Below are positions 34,361-43,129 of a DNA stretch of 64,000 nucleotides, piece by piece. The translations under genes were made by a program, and so were the position numbers. The notes under the pieces were generated by a model. It saw nothing but the letters and a program-made list of their open reading frames with translations. It did no database searches and was not told where the DNA came from. The first letter of the stretch is position 1. Each line of letters begins with the position of its first letter. The stretch covers positions 120,446 to 184,445 of the forward strand of contig NZ_JALDTZ010000001.1 of assembly GCF_023109105.1 (NCBI RefSeq), read 5' to 3'. Source of the DNA: Streptococcus mitis (GTDB lineage Bacteria > Bacillota > Bacilli > Lactobacillales > Streptococcaceae).

Positions 34361-35629
34361 ATGAGATTTGTTGTATATAAACATTCACTAGTTTTAGGTG
34401 ATAACAACATCGTGACAAAGCAATTTATCGTTCTGAAGCACGATGACGGCAACTTACAATTTACTGATTTTCATCGTTATGTTAAATCTACTTCAAGAAT
34501 CAAGTCTATTTCAGATGATGGGAATAAACGCTTTTCTTACGTTGTTAAGTTTCTAAATTTTATATTTGGTACTTCTGGACTTAAAAGTATAGATCAACTT
34601 ACACTTGAAATGGTTAGAGAATTTTTTACGCTTTATGGATTATCTCAGTTACCAGGAGATAGAGAAAAAAGAAAGAAAAGCACCGTTGAAAAATGCGTAA
34701 ATGCAGTTCTTGACTTCTTAACTCTTTATTTAAGTGAGCGAGAGGGAAAGGCTAAGTTAAAAGCAGAAGAATTGTATTCTACGACAACTTTTACGAATAG
34801 TAGAGGACGGGTTATAAAGCGTAAAGAACCAAATTTTGAAATATACGTAAATGATAGCAACACTGAGAAAGCTATTTTTCGTGATATGCCAAATAGTGCT
34901 TTTGAGATGTTATTTTCTCACATAGCACACTATCATAAAGATCTACTCATGGTTGTGGCCTTGGGAGCCTTTGTTGGCTTAAGACCATCAGAAGCATGCA
35001 ATGTAAGACGTGAAGATAGTCCTCTAGGGCCAGGTATTTTGTTTCACCAAAGTGATGGGCAAGTATTTAAGATTGAGATCGATCTACGAAAAGAAATACC
35101 TCTCCGAAGCGATTTAAAGCCAACTGGACGGATTAAAAAGGAAAGACTTCAAGCAGTACCTTATATCTTTCTGGAGGTCTTTTTAGACACTTATAATGAC
35201 TATATGACTTATCTGGAAGGTAAGAAGTATGAGAAGGATTATGGACCTTTAAATCTTAACAGACGAGGAAAAGCATTATCATACGATGTATACTATCAAC
35301 GATTTCGTAAGATTATTCGCGACGAAATGATCCCAATCTTCTTAAAATCTGATGATGCAGAGGTTGTCTTTTTTGGGCAGCTTTTGCAGGAGCATAATAT
35401 TTCCCCACATATTTTCAGACACTGGTACACGACACAGTTAGTATTATCTGGGGTTTCTGAAATAAGTGAGCTTATGTCAGCAAGAGGTGATAAATCGCCT
35501 GAGAGTGCTTGGGTTTATCTACAAAACAAAGGAGAAATCGCAAAACAATATGGTCAAGTTAATAATGGTGTTTTTGACTATATGAATTGGCGAGCAAATG
35601 AACTTTTTGGTGATAAGTTAGAAAGGTAA
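34361..35629 (+). CDS. Tyrosine recombinase, first of a tandem trio (TnpA/RitA-like)
   Basis: A 422-residue integrase. The N-terminal core-binding part (residues ~40-135) is followed by the catalytic domain with Arg in VGLRPSEACN (~residue 213), HIFRHWYTT (His-x-x-Arg, ~residues 350-357) and the nucleophile Tyr in WVYLQNK (~residue 387). All the key residues expected of an active tyrosine recombinase are visible except that the second His of GHxxxxT is Asp (ARGDKSPES). AAGGAGATAAC precedes the ATG. It is first of five tightly linked genes. Confidence 0.85.
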   Translation: MRFVVYKHSLVLGDNNIVTKQFIVLKHDDGNLQFTDFHRYVKSTSRIKSISDDGNKRFSYVVKFLNFIFGTSGLKSIDQLTLEMVREFFTLYGLSQLPGDREKRKKSTVEKCVNAVLDFLTLYLSEREGKAKLKAEELYSTTTFTNSRGRVIKRKEPNFEIYVNDSNTEKAIFRDMPNSAFEMLFSHIAHYHKDLLMVVALGAFVGLRPSEACNVRREDSPLGPGILFHQSDGQVFKIEIDLRKEIPLRSDLKPTGRIKKERLQAVPYIFLEVFLDTYNDYMTYLEGKKYEKDYGPLNLNRRGKALSYDVYYQRFRKIIRDEMIPIFLKSDDAEVVFFGQLLQEHNISPHIFRHWYTTQLVLSGVSEISELMSARGDKSPESAWVYLQNKGEIAKQYGQVNNGVFDYMNWRANELFGDKLER

Positions 35630-35632
35630 TGT

Positions 35633-37483
35633 ATGACTTATTCAATTAAATCTTTGATCGAAAATCTGTTAAGTGAACTCGGAAAAAACGATATACAGTA
35701 TAAAGGCAAAATTAGTAAGTTTTTAGTTGATAACAATTGGTTTAATATTGAGATTGATTTGGATAACTATTCTATCTCAGATAAAGATGCTCAATTATTA
35801 ATAGAAAAAATAACCAATTATCTTCTTGGACCAACTGGTTTAGCAGGAATTCAGCCTATATTTAAACAAAAATTCCCATTAACTTACAAATATTTTCAGC
35901 AATACTCAGAAGATAGCAACTTATCTAAGGAAAACATGTTTTATGTTCAAGATTTTCTTGCTTTTTATCTTAAAAGAGATTTATTTCTCTGTAATAATAA
36001 TGAGATTGAATTGTTGGTTGAAGAAGCAGTATATGCACTTGAAAAGCAAAAAGGCGAAGTTTTTATTGATTTTTTAAAGTGGTTAATGAATAAAATGAGA
36101 TGTAACTATCACAAAAGATATGAATTTACACCTCGATACACATTAGAACAGGAGACTAACGCTTATGAGTTAGACGAATATTTAGAATTACTGTATTTTC
36201 TTTTTAATGACAATTACATTAGAAAAGAAGATATGCTTTATAAAGCAGCAATCTCAAAAGACTACGCAGATACCTGGCTATTTCTAGCACTTCATTTTAT
36301 ATGTGCGCTACGTGGAACAGATTTAGAACAACTTGGACATCCACAACTTCCTAGAACACCGAAAGAAGTTCTAAAATCAGTTAGAAGTGGTAATTGGAGT
36401 AGCAGTGAGGCAAGAAGAACTCTTTTAAGTATTACAACTCGTTTAACTTATTTAAATATTACTCCAAACAAAACAAAGCGAACTAAAAATATTAGTCAGA
36501 TTAAATTTCAGGTCCCTGAGAGTTGTCAGGTATTGATTGGAACGTTGTTGGCTATCTGTGAAGCTCATTATCAGTTGAATAAAGATAATAATGATGAACC
36601 TTTAATTCGACAAATAAAAGAATATAAACGAATTAATCGATATATGGGGAAAGAAATTGGAGACTTATTTCTTGAAAGGAATTTTAGTTCTAGATCTGCA
36701 AATAAATCCTATCTTCAAACTGTTGCCATGTTAGCAGATGATGTTTTGCAAGAAAAATCTGAGTTAAATATTAAAGGCTATTTTTTAGCCGCATTAGCCC
36801 GTAGCCATAAAGGTTCATTCGATGAATTTGCACAAACTACAACAACGTACCTAAAAGATGCCCAACTAAGCCAGCTTAAACCAGAAATGGTTGCGAGAGA
36901 ACTATTTGAACGAGGTGTTTTATCTATGATTCCATCAATGATCCTGACGATTGTAACTAGAGGAAAGTATAAAGAATTAAGTCCTAGTCAACAGACTCAG
37001 ATGATTAAACAGTTAGATTTGACACCAAATGAGATTGAAAAAACATTGGCTTTAAGCATTCAGGCAGAAGTGAAATCGCAAAAGGCATTAAAGATTTTGG
37101 TAGAAGAAGAAGCAGAGCCTAATCAACTTCTTACTATTTGTCATCGTATAGGAAACGGTGAAGCCTTCTCAAAACAAGGTGAAAGCATGTGTCTTTTATC
37201 TGCGCTTGGAAAGATTTGTCCATATGACGATAGGCAACATTGCATCGGTTGTCATTATGAATTACAAACGAAATCTACTTTATTGTTATTAGTAGGAGAA
37301 TTCAATCGTTTGAACAAACAATACTCTAGAGTTCGAACTGATTTAGAAAAAGGTAAAATTCGGAGTATTTTAGAAGAACAAATAAAACCTTGTTTAACTG
37401 AAATGTTGCAAGCTTTATGCGAGCAATATGGAGATGACGTGTTACATGATTACGAAGAAATAATAAAGGAGTTAATAAATTGA
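35633..37483 (+). CDS. Recombinase-like protein, second of the trio, apparently degenerate
   Basis: A 616-residue protein. The middle has CALRGTDLEQLG (~residues 222-233), placed like the first catalytic Arg of tyrosine recombinases. I cannot find an HxLRH box or a convincing terminal Tyr, so it may be catalytically inactive and act as a partner subunit. Near the C-terminus, ICPYDDRQHCIGCHYELQTK carries a Cys cluster that could bind zinc. It starts 3 bases after the first recombinase and overlaps the third by TTGA. RIT-type and Tn554-type elements likewise use several tandem recombinases. Confidence 0.7.
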   Translation: MTYSIKSLIENLLSELGKNDIQYKGKISKFLVDNNWFNIEIDLDNYSISDKDAQLLIEKITNYLLGPTGLAGIQPIFKQKFPLTYKYFQQYSEDSNLSKENMFYVQDFLAFYLKRDLFLCNNNEIELLVEEAVYALEKQKGEVFIDFLKWLMNKMRCNYHKRYEFTPRYTLEQETNAYELDEYLELLYFLFNDNYIRKEDMLYKAAISKDYADTWLFLALHFICALRGTDLEQLGHPQLPRTPKEVLKSVRSGNWSSSEARRTLLSITTRLTYLNITPNKTKRTKNISQIKFQVPESCQVLIGTLLAICEAHYQLNKDNNDEPLIRQIKEYKRINRYMGKEIGDLFLERNFSSRSANKSYLQTVAMLADDVLQEKSELNIKGYFLAALARSHKGSFDEFAQTTTTYLKDAQLSQLKPEMVARELFERGVLSMIPSMILTIVTRGKYKELSPSQQTQMIKQLDLTPNEIEKTLALSIQAEVKSQKALKILVEEEAEPNQLLTICHRIGNGEAFSKQGESMCLLSALGKICPYDDRQHCIGCHYELQTKSTLLLLVGEFNRLNKQYSRVRTDLEKGKIRSILEEQIKPCLTEMLQALCEQYGDDVLHDYEEIIKELIN

Positions 37484-39150
37484 ACAATCAAGCTAAACTT
37501 TTTAAAATTGAAAATTATTTTGAAACTTTTGACCGTGATTGTGTTCTGCGAGCAAAAGAAGTTTTCGATGACTATTTTGATAAAGGAATTATTCTAAGTT
37601 ACGATTTTGATCATAAGAAATGGGAAACTACAAATGAATATGCCAATATTAGCCTGTTTTTTAACATTTCTGAATTTCAATATAGGAGATTTTATCAATC
37701 AATTTTTCAGTTGCCTTATAAGGAATTTATCGATTACTTAAAAAGTTTTATTGTTTTCTCAATGAAACAACATGTTTTAAAAACTTTACAGCTATTTCTA
37801 ATGGATATTAAACAAATTATTAAAAATACAACCAAAGATACGTTTTTAGATTTAGAAAATATTTCTGTAAAATTTCCTGGTTTATGTATTGACTTTTTCT
37901 CAAATCTTCCCTGTTCAGATGATAGTCAACTAAATCAACTATTGGAGCAATTAGATAATAAATTAACTATCAACCTTCAAAAAAAGCAGAGGTCAAAACA
38001 GCAAAGACAATTAGCGCAATTTCAATCCTATTTTACTTTTAATGACATTTTAAATGATTATTGGTCTCAAACATTATCTAAGAAAGAACGTCTATTTTAT
38101 TATCCATTGTATCTCTGGTGGCAGATTACAGCAATTTTACCTTTAAGGCCAAGAGAATTTCTTTTAATACAAAGAAACTGTTTAACCGAGAAAGATGGAA
38201 AATATTTTCTTACATTAAGGAGAAATATAATCAAAGGAAGGGATCGACTTGTTGCACATAAAATTTCTGAAGATTATACTTTGAATACTTATGAAATTAC
38301 TAATTCATTAGCTTCTGAAATAAAGACTTACCTCAAACTTACGGAAAATGATAATTCTACTAAATTAGATACATTATTTGTGACTGATCCTCATTATAAC
38401 CGTTGGGGTCGTCGAACAGGTGTTAATAACCGATTTTTAACTTACACTAATCTCAATACTATTTTGAGGTATTTTTTTAATGAGATTATTTCTCAAAAAT
38501 ACGGTTATCAAGTTAATTATTTTAGTTTTCCAGCTAGATTAGATGAAAACGAGATTAATTTGATTCATATTGGGGATACGAGACACATTGCAATGATCAA
38601 TTTAATTGCAGAAGGGGCTAGTCCTGTTACAGCTATGCTTTTAGCTGGTCATGAAGATGTGACAACTTCATCTCACTATTTTTCAAATTTAAGCCAATTT
38701 ATTGAATGTCGTAGTTATCAAATGTATCGTAAACTAACGAGTAAGAATACGAATTACACCATAAGTAAGAGACAGCCATTTTATACAGCACAAGGACAAT
38801 ACATCACTTTAGAAAATAAAGGACGGTGTTACTCACCCCGCTTTGCGAAAGGTGATTATTCAGATTGTCTGAAAGTTATTAGTGAGCATGCAGAACTAGG
38901 TGCTTGTACGAGCTGCCCTTTTTACCGTAAAGCAGGTAAAGATTATTTTTCAATGGATAAAACATTTAAAAAGTCAGTTGATGAAAAAGCTATGGTTGTA
39001 GATGAAGCGATTAGAAAAGTTAGGCAAGGGAAAGGTCATATTGAAGATATTGGAGAAGCTTTGTTGAAATTAAAAACAGTTAGCAATACCTATCAAGATT
39101 ACTTAAATGCTAAACAACTATCTTTAGAGGAGAATAAGTCTAATGGCTAG
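37480..39150 (+). CDS. Tyrosine recombinase, third of the trio (TnpB-like), TTG start
   Basis: A 556-residue recombinase. Catalytic features are LPLRPREFLL (Arg, ~residue 219), GDTRHIAMINL (Arg-His), GHEDVTTSSHYF (His and Tyr, ~residue 405). The first His of the usual HxxR is Asp or absent, an atypical box. The C-terminal part has GRCYSPRF ... ACTSCPFYRK, a Cys motif as in Tn554 TnpB-type proteins. The start is TTG at 37480, overlapping the previous stop (TTGA), with AAGGAG 8 bases before it. It is translationally coupled on both sides. Confidence 0.8.
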   Translation: MNNQAKLFKIENYFETFDRDCVLRAKEVFDDYFDKGIILSYDFDHKKWETTNEYANISLFFNISEFQYRRFYQSIFQLPYKEFIDYLKSFIVFSMKQHVLKTLQLFLMDIKQIIKNTTKDTFLDLENISVKFPGLCIDFFSNLPCSDDSQLNQLLEQLDNKLTINLQKKQRSKQQRQLAQFQSYFTFNDILNDYWSQTLSKKERLFYYPLYLWWQITAILPLRPREFLLIQRNCLTEKDGKYFLTLRRNIIKGRDRLVAHKISEDYTLNTYEITNSLASEIKTYLKLTENDNSTKLDTLFVTDPHYNRWGRRTGVNNRFLTYTNLNTILRYFFNEIISQKYGYQVNYFSFPARLDENEINLIHIGDTRHIAMINLIAEGASPVTAMLLAGHEDVTTSSHYFSNLSQFIECRSYQMYRKLTSKNTNYTISKRQPFYTAQGQYITLENKGRCYSPRFAKGDYSDCLKVISEHAELGACTSCPFYRKAGKDYFSMDKTFKKSVDEKAMVVDEAIRKVRQGKGHIEDIGEALLKLKTVSNTYQDYLNAKQLSLEENKSNG

Positions 39151-39856
39151 AAAGAAATCAATTTCTGATGATGAATTGATTCATTTGTTTGAACAGTATT
39201 TAATTTCCCAGTGTTCCTGTGATTTAAGCTTGGTAAAAATCCCTCGGTTTGGTGACTATGTTAGGAATAATGGCTATCAAAATGTTGCGGATACAACCAT
39301 TAGACGTAATAAAAGATTCAGGGATTTTTTAAAAGAAAGTGAAATTAAATACCAAGATGAAAATTATGAAGCTGTAATTACTTATAAGACCATAGATCCT
39401 GACAATTTTATGGCAAAAAATCGTGCTCCAGGTGCTATGAAAAGAGCATTGGTGGAAATTAGCCAATACTACAAGAAAATAGCAAACATTGCGGCCAGCT
39501 ATAAACAAGAAGCAGATAAGTTACGTAGTTTAAATTCTGAACTACAGTCAACTAATGAAGATTTAAAACAGAAGCTACAAAGAGAAAATGAGTTAAGTGA
39601 TGAGAATCAAAAACTATTACAAATAATCAAAACAAGTGTCTATCCAGAAATTGCGAATGAGCTTTTAAAAGAAGAAGGATTGTTAAAATATTCTCAAAAG
39701 GTTATCAGTGAGGATTTCCTAGCAGACAATATCATCACCGCTGATTCAGAAATAGATTTTCATTCTGGTGGTCTTATTGAACAAGAAAATCCTCAAAAAT
39801 TAACTAAAGTGGTTTCTATTAAAAACTTACTAGACAGCAAAACTAATTATAAATGA
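39143..39856 (+). CDS. TnpC-like coiled-coil accessory protein of the recombinase operon
   Basis: A 237-residue basic protein. Residues ~1-65 are helical with an HTH-like stretch (NVADTTIRRNKRFRDFL). Residues ~110-165 form a clear coiled coil (YKQEADKLRSLNSELQSTN then EDLKQKLQRENELSDENQK). The small coiled-coil partner after two recombinases recalls TnpC (DUF6262) of Tn554, which influences transposition frequency and orientation. It overlaps the third recombinase by 8 bases and the zinc-ribbon gene by 4 or lies just before it. Confidence 0.6.
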   Translation: MARKKSISDDELIHLFEQYLISQCSCDLSLVKIPRFGDYVRNNGYQNVADTTIRRNKRFRDFLKESEIKYQDENYEAVITYKTIDPDNFMAKNRAPGAMKRALVEISQYYKKIANIAASYKQEADKLRSLNSELQSTNEDLKQKLQRENELSDENQKLLQIIKTSVYPEIANELLKEEGLLKYSQKVISEDFLADNIITADSEIDFHSGGLIEQENPQKLTKVVSIKNLLDSKTNYK

Positions 39857-39864
39857 GGAAAGAA

Positions 39865-41712
39865 ATGAACAAGAAAGTTAAAGATAATCCAGCTATTTAC
39901 ATGTACTGGGATCAAAAACGAAATGTTCTTGACCCCAAAAAATTATCGTCAAATAGTTTAAAATATGCCTATTGGTCTTGCCCTTATTGTCAACACCATT
40001 GGGAAGCGAAAATCATTGATGTGCAGCTTGACAGTTATGAATATCTTAGGTGTTGCCCCCATTGTGGATTAGGTGAACGTTCCATTGATGAAAATGAGAG
40101 CGTCCTTCAGGTTTATCCCGATTTCAGAAATTATATAAACTACAGCATTGAGCAAGATGAAGAATTAGATGAGAAACTTCTTACCTTGCCGTTCAATAGT
40201 AAAAGAAAATTCAATTTTAAATGTCCGACGTGTCAATTAAGTTGGAAAGATTCTGCGACAAATAAGAGGTTATTTCAACTAACAAGTGGGGATTTATTTC
40301 ATTTTGGCTGCAATGAAACTTCCTATCATTGCGATTACAAATCAATTTATCCAAATTTAGCTAAAATCTATAGCGAACATTTAAACAAATTTAAATTTAA
40401 CGAACTGAAGCTGAGTTACAATATAACAGTACCTATCCATTGGGAATGTGATAAGTGTCATTGCAAATTTGAATTATCTATTGATAGATTATTGAACCGA
40501 ATTAAAAGAAGTGGTCATTACTGTTTGGAGTGTCATTCTTCATTTGAAGAGTTATTGGATAAAGATTTTGATGTTTCTCCTCTATCTTTTTTAAATTCTT
40601 CCATGCTCAAGGAGTGGTCTAAAAGGAACAATATTACACCTAATCAAGTTGATGTATTATCTAATGTTCATGTGTTATGGGAATGTACGAATTGTCACGG
40701 AGAGTATTCATGCTCACTATTTGAAAAAACAGATAGGTCTTGTCCATTTTGTTCAAATAGAGAAAAACTTCAGGATTTTAATACACTAAATGAAACACAT
40801 CCCTATTTGAGGGAATTTTGGGACCTCAGTAATGAAAGGGATTTTTCCGAATATTGGTTTAAGTCAAATAATGTAGTTAGTTGGGTTTGTCCTTGTTGTA
40901 AAATCAACTTTCAATGTAGCCCAGCCGAAATGATCAGTCGAACCGATTTAGAAAATCAAAACTTTCAAACATGTCCCAATCAATGTGACTGGAGGACTGA
41001 GGTATTTAAAAATAATATTTTCCTTAAAGAACCAAAACTCATCAAAGAATGGAGCGATAAAAATAAAATTCCTATTCATTTATCTCAGACAACAATAGAA
41101 ACGAAAAAATATTGGTGGGATTGTTCAAAGTGTCATGGGACATATTTATGTTCTATCCCAATTCGAAGAGAAGTTTCTCAGTGTTGTCCTTTCTGTAACA
41201 ACGATAAGCCTCTGAATGGGTATAATACATTTGATTATTTGTACCCTGAACTAGCAAAATTGTGGGCACCAAATAATAAAGTCTCAATAGATAGTTTTGT
41301 TCCATTATTAACTGAAAAAAGGTTTTATTTATGGCGCTGCAAAGAATGTAACTTCGAATTTCATGAGCGCTTCAGCATTATATTAAATAAGTATTTAAAT
41401 TCCGAGACAAAAGATCTTAAAGAAATGTGTCCATTTTGTGCAGAATTAAAAGAAAGACAAGATAATATCTCATTTGAAGATTTGATGAACGAGTGGGACT
41501 ATCTTAACAATCTTATTCTAGGGGATCCAGAAAGAATCCCAAATAATACGCAATTAAGATTTTGGTGGATTTGTAAGAATAATCCAGAGCATCGTTATAG
41601 AATGGCTATTGTAGATAAGATTGCAAATGTAAAACGATCTATCGAGCCATGCATATTTTGTAAAGGGCGTAGACGAAAAAGAGAACATTTTGTTCCTTAT
41701 AGGAAAATTTAA
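39865..41712 (+). CDS. Large zinc-ribbon repeat protein (DUF4379-like modules)
   Basis: About 615 residues built of roughly seven zinc-ribbon modules with the pattern W-x-C-x-x-C-x(2)-W/F ... CPxC: for example YWSCPYCQHHWEAKI, WECTNCHGEYSCS, WVCPCCKINFQCS, WWDCSKCHGTYLCS and WRCKECNFEF. Between them run HP-LxxxW-type strands (YPELAKLWAPNNKVSID) typical of DUF4379 proteins. Such proteins probably bind DNA or RNA, and the specific role is unknown. ATG 39865 has GAGGAA 4 bases before it; an ATG 12 bases earlier overlaps the previous stop. It is last in the recombinase operon and ends in a strong terminator. Confidence 0.7.
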   Translation: MNKKVKDNPAIYMYWDQKRNVLDPKKLSSNSLKYAYWSCPYCQHHWEAKIIDVQLDSYEYLRCCPHCGLGERSIDENESVLQVYPDFRNYINYSIEQDEELDEKLLTLPFNSKRKFNFKCPTCQLSWKDSATNKRLFQLTSGDLFHFGCNETSYHCDYKSIYPNLAKIYSEHLNKFKFNELKLSYNITVPIHWECDKCHCKFELSIDRLLNRIKRSGHYCLECHSSFEELLDKDFDVSPLSFLNSSMLKEWSKRNNITPNQVDVLSNVHVLWECTNCHGEYSCSLFEKTDRSCPFCSNREKLQDFNTLNETHPYLREFWDLSNERDFSEYWFKSNNVVSWVCPCCKINFQCSPAEMISRTDLENQNFQTCPNQCDWRTEVFKNNIFLKEPKLIKEWSDKNKIPIHLSQTTIETKKYWWDCSKCHGTYLCSIPIRREVSQCCPFCNNDKPLNGYNTFDYLYPELAKLWAPNNKVSIDSFVPLLTEKRFYLWRCKECNFEFHERFSIILNKYLNSETKDLKEMCPFCAELKERQDNISFEDLMNEWDYLNNLILGDPERIPNNTQLRFWWICKNNPEHRYRMAIVDKIANVKRSIEPCIFCKGRRRKREHFVPYRKI

Positions 41713-41745
41713 AAAACAGGTTCAAATTTGAACTTGTTTTTTATC
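41713..41745 (+). terminator. Terminator of the recombinase operon
   Basis: AAAACAGGTTCAAA pairs with TTTGAACTTGTTTT right after the stop codon, followed by a T-rich tail. It closes the five-gene unit. Confidence 0.85.
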
Positions 41746-41905
41746 ATAGATTTTTATAAAGTACATTATTTTAAAAGATTGTATTTTTAGTTTTCAAGTA
41801 GATAGTGTACAGAATTTTAGTATGCGAAAGATTTAGTTTTCACGGGAATAAAGTACATTTTTTGCTCAAAAATTTTTTTCGGTTAACGCTTTTATCCCCT
41901 ATAAC

Positions 41906-41936
41906 ATCTTTCCGAAAAACTATAATTTTCTTGAAA
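41906..41936 (+). other. dif: Chromosome dimer resolution site difSL
   Basis: ATCTTTCCGAAAAACTAT / AATTTTCTTGAAA matches the streptococcal/lactococcal difSL layout: two half-sites (TTTCCGAAAAA and TTTTCTTGAAA) around a short centre, located about 50 bases upstream of xerS, as known in these genera. It marks the replication terminus. Gene orientation switches here from mostly plus to mostly minus. Confidence 0.88.
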
Positions 41937-41952
41937 AATATATCTGATTATG

Positions 41953-41969
41953 CTATACTACTAGTATAG
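41953..41969 (+). promoter_or_regulatory. Inverted repeat overlapping the xerS promoter
   Basis: CTATACT-ACT-AGTATAG, a 7-bp perfect inverted repeat, includes the likely -10 TATACT. It lies between dif and the xerS start and could be an operator or a transcript-5' hairpin. Confidence 0.45.
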
Positions 41970-41987
41970 AAAGATTTGGAGATAAAC

Positions 41988-43058
41988 ATGAAACGTGAGA
42001 TTTTACTAGAACGTATCGACAAACTAAAACAAATCATGCCTTGGTATGTATTGGAATACTATCAATCGAAACTAGCCGTTCCATATAGTTTTACGACCTT
42101 GTATGAATACTTAAAGGAATACGATCGATTTTTCACCTGGGTCTTGGAATCTGGTATATCAGATGCTGATATCATGAGCAATATCCCTTTAGACGTTCTG
42201 GAACACATGACAAAGAAAGATTTGGAATCTTTCATTTTATACTTACGAGAACGTCCCTTGCTGAATGCTAACACAACGAAAAACGGTGTGTCTCAAACAA
42301 CCATTAACCGTACCCTTTCTGCACTGTCTAGTCTTTATAAATATTTGACTGAGGAAGTTGAAAATGAACAAGGGGAACCTTATTTCTACCGTAACGTCAT
42401 GAAGAAGGTTGCTACCAAGAAAAAGAAAGAAACCTTAGCCGCTCGAGCTGAAAATATCAAACAAAAACTCTTTTTAGGTGATGAGACAGAAGATTTTCTG
42501 AACTATATCGACCAGGAATACCCTAAAACTCTCTCAAATCGCGCTCTCTCATCATTCAATAAAAATAAAGAACGTGATTTAGCCATTATAGCGCTTCTTC
42601 TTGCCTCTGGTGTCCGTCTCTCTGAAGCAGTTAATCTTGATCTTCGGGACCTCAATCTCAAAATGATGGTCATTGATGTAACTCGTAAGGGAGGAAAACG
42701 TGACTCGGTCAATGTCGCTGCATTTGCCAAACCCTATTTAGAACAATATCTCGCAATTCGAGACAAACGTTATAAGACAGAAAAAAAGGATACAGCTCTC
42801 TTTCTAACCTTATATAGAGGTGTTCCAAACCGGATTGATGCTTCTAGTGTTGAAAAGATGGTGGCCAAGTATTCAGAAGACTTCAAAGTCCGTGTGACAC
42901 CCCACAAACTGCGCCATACTCTTGCAACCCGTCTCTATGATGCAACCAAATCCCAAGTTTTGGTCAGCCATCAGCTAGGACATGCTAGCACTCAGGTAAC
43001 GGACTTGTATACCCATATCGTCAATGACGAACAGAAAAATGCCTTGGATAGTTTATAA
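41988..43058 (+). CDS. xerS: Tyrosine recombinase XerS
   Basis: A 356-residue single-component Xer recombinase that resolves chromosome dimers at difSL together with FtsK. The catalytic Arg is in GVRLSEAVN (~residue 210), then [22 protein letters not shown] with the nucleophilic Tyr near residue 341. The ATG at 41988 ([10 protein letters not shown]) gives the standard XerS length and has GGAG upstream; a TTG four codons earlier is unlikely. It stands directly beside its dif site. A bidirectional terminator separates it from lplA. Confidence 0.96.
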   Translation: MKREILLERIDKLKQIMPWYVLEYYQSKLAVPYSFTTLYEYLKEYDRFFTWVLESGISDADIMSNIPLDVLEHMTKKDLESFILYLRERPLLNANTTKNGVSQTTINRTLSALSSLYKYLTEEVENEQGEPYFYRNVMKKVATKKKKETLAARAENIKQKLFLGDETEDFLNYIDQEYPKTLSNRALSSFNKNKERDLAIIALLLASGVRLSEAVNLDLRDLNLKMMVIDVTRKGGKRDSVNVAAFAKPYLEQYLAIRDKRYKTEKKDTALFLTLYRGVPNRIDASSVEKMVAKYSEDFKVRVTPHKLRHTLATRLYDATKSQVLVSHQLGHASTQVTDLYTHIVNDEQKNALDSL

Positions 43059-43087
43059 GAGACATAATATAAATTATGTAATATATA

Positions 43088-43128
43088 GTTGCAAAAAAAG
43101 AAGCTGGATAAAACCAACTTCTTTTTTG
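43088..43128. terminator. Bidirectional terminator between xerS and lplA
   Basis: AAAAAAAGAAGCTGG pairs with CCAACTTCTTTTTTG around ATAAAA. It closes the two convergent units. Confidence 0.88.
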
Positions 43129-43129
43129 T

